10,876 nucleotides of DNA from CAZWCX01 sp964632945 (GTDB lineage: Bacteria > Planctomycetota > MHYJ01 > WSZJ01 > CAZWCX01): the NCBI GenBank assembly GCA_964632945.1, contig CAZWCX010000192.1:1-10876 (forward strand), in the 5' to 3' direction. The notes below the pieces were generated by a model. It had not been told where the DNA came from and ran no database searches. It saw only the letters and a program-made list of their open reading frames with translations. Positions 1 through 7,856 of the stretch are shown here, one piece after another (the first letter of the stretch is position 1; each line of letters starts with the position of its first letter). The position numbers were made by a program, and so were the translations under genes.

Positions 1-402
1 GGCGCGGCGGCGGCCGACCTCGTCGCGGATGTAGCCGGCGATGTCGTCGGTCTTGGTCCCCGGCCCGAAGAGTTGTCCAACCCCCAGCTTGACCAATGCC
101 GCCAGGTCGTCTTCCGGGATGATCCCGCCGCCGGTGAGGACGACGTCGTTCATGCCGCGCTCCTGCATGAGCTTCAGCACGCGCGGGAAGAGGGTCATGT
201 GGGCGCCCGACAGGATGGACAGGCCGATGACGTCCACGTCCTCCTGCATCGCGGCTTCGACCACCGCCTCGGGCGTCTGGTGGAGGCCGGTGTAGATGAC
301 CTCCATGCCGGCGTCGCGCAGGGCGCAGGCGATCACCTTTGCGCCGCGATCATGGCCGTCCAACCCGACCTTTGCCACCAGGACGCGGATCTTCTCGCTC
401 AT
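1..402 (-). CDS. mcmA2: Acyl-CoA mutase small subunit, cobalamin (B12)-binding domain; C-terminus cut by window edge
   Basis: This protein binds adenosylcobalamin for a two-subunit acyl-CoA mutase, most likely methylmalonyl-CoA mutase, which interconverts (R)-methylmalonyl-CoA and succinyl-CoA in the cytoplasm. The 134 codons visible from the ATG at 402-400 show the hallmark B12 motif DGHDRG (D15-x-H17-x2-G20), where the His replaces the lower axial base of cobalamin. They also show S62-x-L64 and the GGG at 91-93 of the Rossmann-like fold. Stand-alone domains of this family are about 130-140 residues, so only the last few residues are missing. A GGAG sits only about two bases before the ATG, so the ribosome site is weak. 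The catalytic subunit is not adjacent: its C-terminal part lies about 9.8 kb away at the right edge on the same strand. Substrate (methylmalonyl-, isobutyryl- or another acyl-CoA) cannot be read from this subunit. The family call is firm, the symbol less so. Confidence 0.93.
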   Translation of the reverse strand, partial: MSEKIRVLVAKVGLDGHDRGAKVIACALRDAGMEVIYTGLHQTPEAVVEAAMQEDVDVIGLSILSGAHMTLFPRVLKLMQERGMNDVVLTGGGIIPEDDLAALVKLGVGQLFGPGTKTDDIAGYIRDEVGRRRA

Positions 403-521
403 GGCTCCAGGGCACCTTCGCTCGACCGGTCACGCCGCCACACCCGTCCCCGGGGATCCATGACCGCGAGCAAACCAGAAGCGCGACCGGGAGTCAATCC
501 TTCTGCGGGGGAGGGGGCGGC

Positions 522-1496
522 CTACGCGGCCCGCTCCTCTTCCGCCGGCCGGCCGGTCATCCGCGCGAGCCGGGAGGCCGCGCTGGCCCGGGTCCGTCCG
601 AGCAGGAAGCGGGCCTTCATCCCGCCGCCGTCCCCGACGTCCAGGGTGGTGGTCAGCCACCCCTGCTGGACCGTCAACACGGCATCCCCCTCCACCCGGA
701 CCGGCTCCATCCAGATCCGGAACCACGATCGATAGGTGAAGACCCAGCGGCCGCCCACGCGCGAGAGGTAACCGCGGCGCCAGGCGCCGGCCTTCCCGCA
801 GCGGCGCGCGGTGCAGGCGAGCGAGGCCACCGGTTCTTCCCCGCCCAGCGCGGCGAGGTGGTCGCCCGGGAGCGCATCCGGACCCGCCTCCATGCCGAAG
901 AGCGCCGCAATCCGGGATCCCCAGGCGCCGAGCACGAACCGGGTCATGCGCAGCAGGATCGGGCCGAACAGGAAGATCGCCGCGAGGAGCGCCAGGGTGG
1001 CCGCGCCCGCGAGCAGCGGGTGGGCGATCGCCAGGTAGGCCAGCGAGAACGCCCCGACGTCTTCCGCCGTCGAAACCGCCACGTTCGAGAACGGTTCGGG
1101 GCTGGTGTTGATCACGAGCCGCGTGCCCGCCTTGGTCGCGTGGGTCGTGGCGGCGATGCCTCCGCCGAGCAGGGTCATCGCGAGCACGAACTCCGGTTGC
1201 GCGTTCCCCATCGCCGCAAACGCCAGCCCGGCCCCCGCCACCGGCCGGATGAACGTGTGGACGGCGTCCCACAGGCTGTCGAACGCCGGCACCTTGTCGG
1301 CGATGAATTCGCAGACGTAGAGGATGCCGGAGATCACCAGGATCGGGTCCGAAGCCAGGGACTCGAGGCCCGGCGGGGGTTCGGTCACCCACCCCATGCG
1401 AATGGCCAGGCCCGCGATGAAGACCGTGGCGTAGGTATTGATGCCGCTGGCGAAGGACAACCCCATCGCCGCGCCCAACTGCGTCAAGACGTCCAT
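522..1496 (-). CDS. DUF4126 integral membrane protein with extra soluble C-terminal domain
   Basis: A 324-aa membrane protein of unknown function. Residues 1-200 match the DUF4126 pattern as I know it: an N-terminal SGINTYAT segment (17-24), then IADKVPAFDSLWDAVHTFIRP (split here as IADKVPAFDS at 65-74 and LWDAVHTFIRP at 75-85), then ATTHATKAGTRL (116-127) and SPEPFSN (132-138). Several hydrophobic stretches span the membrane: about 10-30, 50-64, 86-97, 103-118 and 160-190. I chose the ATG at 1496-1494 over an in-frame ATG twelve codons upstream, because GGAGG at 1507-1503 lies six bases before it. Residues 201-324 are unusual: a soluble, Arg/Trp-rich segment with alternating beta-like stretches, more than DUF4126 normally needs. 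It could be a small PH-like beta domain, but this is a guess. The gene points away from 1823 and toward the mutase subunit, ending 119 bases before that gene. No enzymatic motif is visible. Confidence 0.88.
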   Translation of the reverse strand: MDVLTQLGAAMGLSFASGINTYATVFIAGLAIRMGWVTEPPPGLESLASDPILVISGILYVCEFIADKVPAFDSLWDAVHTFIRPVAGAGLAFAAMGNAQPEFVLAMTLLGGGIAATTHATKAGTRLVINTSPEPFSNVAVSTAEDVGAFSLAYLAIAHPLLAGAATLALLAAIFLFGPILLRMTRFVLGAWGSRIAALFGMEAGPDALPGDHLAALGGEEPVASLACTARRCGKAGAWRRGYLSRVGGRWVFTYRSWFRIWMEPVRVEGDAVLTVQQGWLTTTLDVGDGGGMKARFLLGRTRASAASRLARMTGRPAEEERAA

Positions 1497-1822
1497 GGCG
1501 CACCTCCAAAATCGGCCAGAGCCCCCGGGCACGGGTCTGCGCGCCGCGCGGGGATGTTACCCCCCTGCGGGACGTTTCGCAAGTGCCATGCCGGGGCGGC
1601 GACCTCGGCGCCGGCAGGGTCAATCCATTGTCGTCCAAGATGTTGCGACGATCGGTCCACCCGGGCGCGCCGGCGCGGATTCCACATTCTGTTCAACCGG
1701 ATCGAACGGGATGTTCGGTGCCGCGGGCATCCGCTGCCCCCCGCGGCGCCGGAGGGATTGACCGGGACTCGCGCCGTATGGTTACAATCCACTCCGGCGT
1801 GCGGCCTGCAGGGCATCCCGAC
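1497..1822. other. Divergent intergenic region, 326 nt
   Basis: This separates the start codons of the DUF4126 gene (minus) and the helical-repeat gene (plus), so it should carry promoters for both directions. A plus-strand promoter candidate lies at 1758-1788. I found no convincing -35/-10 pair on the minus strand, although a TTGACC reads leftward from 1623. Open frames crossing this region have coding-unlike, Pro/Arg-rich translations and no ribosome site. I see no RNA gene. Confidence 0.6.
1758..1788 (+). promoter_or_regulatory. Candidate sigma70-type promoter for 1823-3960
   Basis: TTGACC (1758-1763) matches five of six bases of the -35 consensus and TACAAT (1783-1788) five of six of the -10. 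The 19-base spacer is at the long end of the tolerated range. Transcription would start near 1795, leaving a 5' leader of about 28 bases before the ATG at 1823. In such GC-rich DNA an AT-containing pair at this position is notable. It remains a pattern match only. Confidence 0.4.
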
Positions 1823-2605
1823 ATGTCGGTAACTTCGCAGCAGCTCAAGGAGGAGTGGACGCACGACCTTGCGCACGTGCGCCAGGGTCGCGCCCTCCAG
1901 CGGCAGATCGCCGAGTACGGGATCCACTATCCGCTGCTCGATCTCCTGGTGATGCGCGGCCACCTCCGGCGCGAGGTTGCCCAGCGGGCGTTGCCGGCCG
2001 ACCACGTCTTTCCCTCCGATCTGCCCTTTCGTCGCCCCGAGGCGGAGGTGCTTGCGCGCGCGCAGGCGGCGGGGAAGGTATCGGAGACGCAGTCGACCGC
2101 GGGGCAGGCGATCGTGCGGTCGATCGCGATGCTGGGGGTGCCCGTGACGCTCTCCTTCGTGTTCGTGCAATTGAAGTACCTGCGCTGGAAGGACCTCCTG
2201 GAGATGGATCGGCGGCTGGAGGCCGCGGCGGGCGAAGCCCTGGCGGGGCGGCTCGAGGACGCGGACACGCGGGAGCGGCCTGCGGTGGGGGCCCCGGCGC
2301 TGGAGGACATGGAGACGCGCGAACGCTCGCTGGCCGACCTGGGCCACGTCCGGCTGGACGAGGGGACGCGCCGGCGCGCCGAGATGCGGCTGCGACTGAT
2401 GGGGATCCCGGAAGCGGAGCTGCGCGCGATCCTGATCGAGACGCGGTTGATCCCGGAGTCGGACCTCGAAGGGCCGGCCACGCCGGCGACGGGGGATCCC
2501 ACGGCGCCCACCTTGGTGGACGTCCTGTTGCAGCGCGGGGTGCTGACGACGCAGGTGGCGGAGGTGCTCGTGGAGACGTACCAGAAGCGGCGGCGGAAGT
2601 CATGA
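1823..2605 (+). CDS. Hypothetical helical-repeat protein with GspE/MshE-N-like motifs
   Basis: A soluble 260-aa protein of unknown function, with no signal peptide or membrane helix. It contains short repeated helix-turn-helix units of the form hydrophobic-x-x-L-(V/L)-x-R-G-x-L. The clearest are LLDLLVMRGHLRREVAQRAL (38-57) at the N-terminus and LVDVLLQRGVLTTQVAEVLV (231-250) at the C-terminus; weaker ones lie around 108-132 and 200-216. This pattern resembles the N-terminal domains of GspE/PilB-type ATPases (MshEN), which can bind cyclic-di-GMP, but no ATPase follows. The relation is an inference from the motif. I chose the ATG at 1823 because the 80 codons of open frame upstream look noncoding and include the promoter candidate; its ribosome site (AGGG) is weak. 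The stop TGA at 2603-2605 overlaps the ATG of the next gene, so the two are probably translated together. Confidence 0.75.
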   Translation: MSVTSQQLKEEWTHDLAHVRQGRALQRQIAEYGIHYPLLDLLVMRGHLRREVAQRALPADHVFPSDLPFRRPEAEVLARAQAAGKVSETQSTAGQAIVRSIAMLGVPVTLSFVFVQLKYLRWKDLLEMDRRLEAAAGEALAGRLEDADTRERPAVGAPALEDMETRERSLADLGHVRLDEGTRRRAEMRLRLMGIPEAELRAILIETRLIPESDLEGPATPATGDPTAPTLVDVLLQRGVLTTQVAEVLVETYQKRRRKS

Positions 2606-3960
2606 CGCAGTTCAGCACGGGGTATTGCGTCGCCTGCGAGACGCAGGTGACGGGAGACCGGGAGAGCGCGGAGGACGGGCTCGGACCCGACGGCCGGCTG
2701 TATTGCGGCGAGTGCATGACGGCGATGCGGCTTTTTCAGGAGCAGCGTCACGCGGGGACGTTGGCGGCCGGGGCGGGCGAGGCGGGGTCCGGGTCGCCCG
2801 GCGCCGGGTTCGCGGCGGGAACCTCCGGTGGCTCGCGCCCCGCGGCGAAGGCCCCGCGACCGGCCGCGCGAGCGCGTTCCGCGGGGACGCCTCGTCGTGG
2901 GGGCGCGCCGGCCGGGCGATGGGCGGCGGTCGCGGGGGTTGCGTTGGCGATCCTCGGCGGCGGGACGTACTTTGCCCTGAATCCCGGCGCCCCGCGGTCG
3001 GCCCCTCCGGTCGATCCGGGCAGTGCGATCGCGCCCGATCCCGGAGGCCAACCCGCGGGAGCGACGGAGACGCCCGGCCCCGTGCCCGGGCGTCCGCCGA
3101 AGCGCCATCCGCCCGGACCGGACGACGGTCTGGAGCAGGACCTGCCCAAGCCCGCGGCCGAGGCGGCGGAGACCCCCTGGCAGAAGGTCGAGAAGGTGTG
3201 GAATGCGGCGCAGAAATCACTCGACCGTTCGCGCATGCGCGAGGGGGTGCGCGCGATTCTCGCCTTCGACGCCGCCGGCGATGCGGCGGCGGAGCAGAGT
3301 CGGGGCGAGCTGCTCGGCGCCGCCCGGCGCGCGTGGTTCGACGCGGAGCGGCCGTGGATCGAGTCCCAACTCGCCGCGATCGACCGGCGCGAGGGGCGCG
3401 CGGGCGCGCGGGCCTACCTGGATCGCGTCCTGACCGATGCCCGCGACCTGTTCGACGAGTCGCAGGTCCGGGCGTTGGAGGGGCTGTTCGCTGCCCTCGC
3501 GGGGGCGGAGGAGATTGCGGCGGGGCCCGAACAGCCCTCGCCGGACCCTGCGGGGAGCGGGCGCGAGCCCGAACTCCCGCGGGAACCGGAGCGCGCGCCG
3601 GAGCCCGAGCGGACCCCCGAGCCGGAGCCGGACCCGCCGGCGCGCGGGGACGAGGTGCTGGCGGCCGACGACACGGCGGGAATCCTGGCCGCCGAGGGGA
3701 AGGACCGTACGGTGGAGGGGAAGGTGCTCCGGGCGGAGGCGGCGAAGAGCGGGAAGATCTTCTGGATCTCCTTCGGAAAGGAGAAAGGCTCCTTCCAGGC
3801 GGTGATCTTCGCGCGCGCGCTCGAGGCGTTCGAGAAAGAACATGGCGACCTGGGGAAGGCGCTCGTCGGCCGGATCGTGCAGGTGCGCGGGACGGTGGCG
3901 ATCTACCAGGAGCGGCCCCAGATCGTGCTCGAACAGCCGTCTCAGTTGACGCTTCGATAG
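2602..3960 (+). CDS. Membrane protein: N-terminal zinc ribbon, one TM helix, C-terminal OB-fold
   Basis: A 452-aa modular protein of unknown function. Residues 9-38 hold two CxxC pairs (C9/C12, C35/C38), a four-Cys zinc-ribbon pattern, with YCGEC at the second pair. A Gly/Ala/Arg-rich linker leads to one membrane helix (about 106-125). The basic residues before that helix place the zinc ribbon inside the cytoplasm and the rest outside. A Pro-rich stretch follows, then a helical region (193-303, rich in Trp, Arg and Glu), a Pro/Glu repeat linker (320-346), and a C-terminal domain at 365-452. This last domain reads like a small OB-fold: DRTVEGKVLRAEAAKSGKIF, a turn with FQAVIF, then GRIVQVRGTVAIYQERPQIV, the pattern seen in nucleic-acid-binding OB domains. 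The ATG overlaps the upstream stop by four bases (ATGA), so the gene is co-transcribed with it and probably translationally coupled. Function unknown; the domain order is visible, the fold names are inferred. Confidence 0.82.
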   Translation: MTQFSTGYCVACETQVTGDRESAEDGLGPDGRLYCGECMTAMRLFQEQRHAGTLAAGAGEAGSGSPGAGFAAGTSGGSRPAAKAPRPAARARSAGTPRRGGAPAGRWAAVAGVALAILGGGTYFALNPGAPRSAPPVDPGSAIAPDPGGQPAGATETPGPVPGRPPKRHPPGPDDGLEQDLPKPAAEAAETPWQKVEKVWNAAQKSLDRSRMREGVRAILAFDAAGDAAAEQSRGELLGAARRAWFDAERPWIESQLAAIDRREGRAGARAYLDRVLTDARDLFDESQVRALEGLFAALAGAEEIAAGPEQPSPDPAGSGREPELPREPERAPEPERTPEPEPDPPARGDEVLAADDTAGILAAEGKDRTVEGKVLRAEAAKSGKIFWISFGKEKGSFQAVIFARALEAFEKEHGDLGKALVGRIVQVRGTVAIYQERPQIVLEQPSQLTLR

Positions 3961-4095
3961 CGCGGGGTTGGGGTGGCACGCGGCGGGCCGGGAACCGAAG
4001 ATTGGGTTCCCGGGGTATCCGGTCGCGCGCAGGTCCGAGGGGCCCGCAGGCGGCCCCCGGCCGTCTCTGGTCACACTCTCGTAGGAGGATACGCC
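3961..4095. other. Intergenic spacer with a hairpin and a strong Shine-Dalgarno site
   Basis: 135 bases between the OB-fold protein's stop and the secreted protein's apparent start. It holds a 9-bp perfect hairpin (3988-4013) and the ribosome site at 4083-4088. A continuous open frame runs through it from a GTG at 3973. Its translation is Gly/Arg/Pro-rich and unlike the gene, so I treat it as leader sequence. Confidence 0.6.
3988..4013 (+). terminator. Candidate hairpin, no T-tract; attenuator or 3' mRNA end
   Basis: CCGGGAACC (3988-3996) pairs perfectly with GGTTCCCGG (4005-4013) around an eight-base loop, starting 28 bases after the stop of the OB-fold protein gene. No run of T follows, so a classical intrinsic terminator is not supported. 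It could be a Rho-dependent stop point, a stabilising 3' hairpin or a regulatory leader of the next gene. Confidence 0.35.
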
Positions 4096-4098
4096 ATT
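4083..4098 (+). promoter_or_regulatory. Ribosome binding site pointing to an ATT start
   Basis: AGGAGG at 4083-4088 is the best Shine-Dalgarno match among the starts I examined. Seven bases further lies ATT (4096-4098), in frame with the secreted protein and 11 codons before its signal-peptide core. No ATG, GTG or TTG occurs in this frame between 3976 and 4128. The next usable start, GTG at 4129, has no ribosome site. Confidence 0.55.
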
Positions 4099-5100
4099 TC
4101 CCAGATCGACCGGACACGCGCGTCCGAGGTGCGGACGCGCCTGCTGACTTTCGTCTTCGGGATCGTGGCCCTGCTCGGCCTCGGCGCATCGCCGCTCCGC
4201 GCCGGGGATTCTCCGCTTGCGCCCTACGAGTGGTTGATCGGCGAGTGGATCGGAGGCGGCGAATATCCGGGCGTGGGGAAGTACACCGTCTCCTATCTCT
4301 ACGAGTGGACGATGGACCGGCGATTCATGAAGACGACCTACGTGATGGTCGCCGGGGATCGGGTGGTTTGGACCGATCTGGGCATGGTCGGCTGGGACTC
4401 CGCGCGGGGCTGCATGGTCGGATTCAATTTCGGCATGGAGGGGTCGATCGGCTGGGGGCGCACGATCGAGGAGGAATCGCCGGAATCGTTCCGGATGGAA
4501 GGCAGGGTCGTCGGGACGGATTCGCCCAAGGATTTCCGCGTGCGCATGCGTCGAAAAGAACCGGACGTACTCGAGGTGGTGATGGAGCAGAAGCAGGGGG
4601 AGAGCTGGACGGCGCTTCCTCCACAAGTCTACCGTCGCAAGTCCGCGGAGACGCCGGGGGTGGAGGCACCGGGTCCCGCGCCCGCGCCGCAGACTCCGCC
4701 GGCCGCGGCCCTGCGGTCTCTGGCTCCGTTCGAGGGGGCTTGGCGCAGCGAACGCGAGGAAACCGCCTTCGAGTGGGTGTTCCACGGACAATTCCTGCGG
4801 CGGAGGGAGACGAGGAAGGATCCGGAAGGGCGCGGTCGGGAGTCCCTCGAGTGGATCGGTTGGGATCCGGAAAAGCAGGCGCTGGCCGTTTTCGTCTTCG
4901 GAGCGGACGGCGCGATCCGGGTCGGGAAGGCGACGTGCGAGGATGGGGCGCTGGCGCTCGAACGGGGCAGCGACTGGTTGGCGGGCGCCCCGGAGGGGCG
5001 GACCGTCTATCGGATCGATGAGAAGGGCCGCCTGCACCTTCGCGAAGAAGGGGAACCGGGCGGGGCTCCGGTGCGGGAGGCGATCCTGGAGCGGGAGTAG
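4096..5100 (+). CDS. Secreted DUF1579-like protein with two tandem calycin-like domains
   Basis: A putative exported protein, 334 aa if it starts at the ATT at 4096, or 323 aa from the GTG at 4129. Counting from ATT, residues 13-36 form a signal peptide (RTRLLTFVFGIVALLGLG core, cleavage probably after LRA, before GD). The mature protein begins LAPYEWLIGEWIGGG, the opening of DUF1579-type beta-barrel (calycin-like) proteins, whose ligands are unknown. A second copy starts near residue 206 (LAPFEGAWRSE). Matching blocks are YEWTMDRRFMK with FEWVFHGQFLR, and VGWDSARGCMVGFNFG with IGWDPEKQALAVFVFG, so the protein is an internal duplication. A Pro/Ala-rich linker (about 187-202) separates the copies. 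The gene lies 135 bases after the OB-fold gene on the same strand and converges with the kinase gene, with 26 bases between the stops. No catalytic residues are recognised. Confidence 0.8.
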   Translation: MSQIDRTRASEVRTRLLTFVFGIVALLGLGASPLRAGDSPLAPYEWLIGEWIGGGEYPGVGKYTVSYLYEWTMDRRFMKTTYVMVAGDRVVWTDLGMVGWDSARGCMVGFNFGMEGSIGWGRTIEEESPESFRMEGRVVGTDSPKDFRVRMRRKEPDVLEVVMEQKQGESWTALPPQVYRRKSAETPGVEAPGPAPAPQTPPAAALRSLAPFEGAWRSEREETAFEWVFHGQFLRRRETRKDPEGRGRESLEWIGWDPEKQALAVFVFGADGAIRVGKATCEDGALALERGSDWLAGAPEGRTVYRIDEKGRLHLREEGEPGGAPVREAILERE

Positions 5101-5126
5101 CGGCCGCGGCGCGGGAGGCGGGTGCC

Positions 5127-7328
<2,202 letters not shown>

Positions 7329-7593
7329 CGAGGAGTCGGACCTCCAGCGGGACCCGCGCATCGTAGCGGGCCGGGGACGGGGCGGTCAACGGAAGAGCCG
7401 GCGGGGGGCGGAAGCGGATCGCGGGGGTGCGGGATTCGGCGAACGGGTCCCGAGGACACGCGGTCGGATCGGCGCGGCGTATCCGGGGCCGGGGAGCGAC
7501 CGGCGCGGAGGTCGCGCGACTCGTGGGCTCGGCCACGGGAGCGACTCCGGCGTCCGCGCGCATGACCGGGCGGGTTGGAACGTCCGCCTTGCC
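7329..7593. other. Gene-free stretch upstream of the kinase
   Basis: This is very GC-rich sequence without a supported gene. Open frames on both strands translate to Arg/Pro/Ala-rich strings with no ribosome site or recognisable motif. The kinase promoter should lie here, but I find no convincing -35/-10 pair on the minus strand. The repeat element begins at its left-hand side, at 7594. Confidence 0.5.
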
Positions 7594-7645
7594 GAGCCCG
7601 GATCTCTCATGACGCCGCGTCACCGGCTTCGTGAAGAATCCGCGT
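7594..7645. repeat. Degenerate inverted copy of the repeat element's right end
   Basis: Positions 7594-7644 match the reverse complement of 7809-7859 at 41 of 51 positions by hand alignment without gaps. The copy keeps the same hairpin: 7599-7617 pairs with 7624-7642 (14 Watson-Crick and 2 G-T pairs of 19), closing a six-base loop. The copy abuts the intact terminal repeat at 7646. Either the full element is 266 nt with long diverged terminal inverted repeats, or a younger element inserted into the end of an older one. Confidence 0.65.
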
Positions 7646-7649
7646 TAGC

Positions 7650-7692
7650 CCGGATTATTCGCGGACAGCTTCGCTGTTCGCGAACAATCCGG
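7650..7692. repeat. Left-end hairpin of the element
   Basis: Arms 7650-7669 and 7673-7692 pair over 20 positions with one G-T pair and one A-C mismatch, closing a three-base TTC loop. The right arm repeats the terminal sequence in inverse (GAACAATCCGG), so the terminal repeat is folded back on itself. Confidence 0.75.
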
Positions 7693-7721
7693 CTCCGTCC
7701 GGCTTGGAAGGCCGGCCGGAG
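7693..7721. repeat. Internal hairpin of the element
   Basis: CTCCGTCCGGC (7693-7703) pairs with GCCGGCCGGAG (7711-7721) with one mismatch in 11, around a seven-base loop (TTGGAAG). Confidence 0.65.
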
Positions 7722-7738
7722 CAGGACTGCCTCGCCCA

Positions 7739-7763
7739 GCGTGCGACACAGTGTGTCGCACGC
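7739..7763. repeat. Perfect 25-nt palindrome inside the element
   Basis: GCGTGCGACACA (7739-7750) and TGTGTCGCACGC (7752-7763) are exact reverse complements around a single G at 7751. The near-zero spacer suits a cruciform or a dyad protein-binding site as well as a hairpin. Confidence 0.75.
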
Positions 7764-7770
7764 CGGTCGC

Positions 7771-7810
7771 CCCGCGGTCCTGGCTGCTGACGCAGCCAGG
7801 AGCCCGCGGG
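7771..7810. repeat. Internal 17-bp hairpin with a two-base bulge
   Basis: CCCGCGG plus TCCTGGCTGC (7771-7787) pairs with GCAGCCAGGA (7792-7801) and, after a GC bulge, CCGCGGG (7804-7810). The loop is TGAC. All 17 pairs are Watson-Crick. Confidence 0.75.
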
Positions 7811-7854
7811 CGGATTTTACACGAAGCCGCTGGCGCGGCTTCATGAATAATCCG
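7811..7854. repeat. Right-end hairpin of the element
   Basis: Arms 7811-7830 and 7835-7854 pair over 20 positions with three mismatches, including a perfect 8-bp GAAGCCGC/GCGGCTTC head closing the loop TGGC. It mirrors the left-end hairpin: the terminal repeat again pairs with an inverted inner relative of itself. Confidence 0.7.
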
Positions 7855-7856
7855 GG

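Noticed and set aside
1583..1822. An 80-codon N-terminal extension of the helical-repeat protein from an upstream ATG
   Set aside because: The residues are Pro/Arg/Gly-rich and unlike the rest, no ribosome site precedes that ATG, and the stretch contains the promoter candidate.
2625..5021. A 798-codon plus-strand frame overlapping two genes
   Set aside because: It is Gly/Arg-rich throughout, out of frame with the zinc-ribbon/OB-fold and signal-peptide proteins, and shows no domain.
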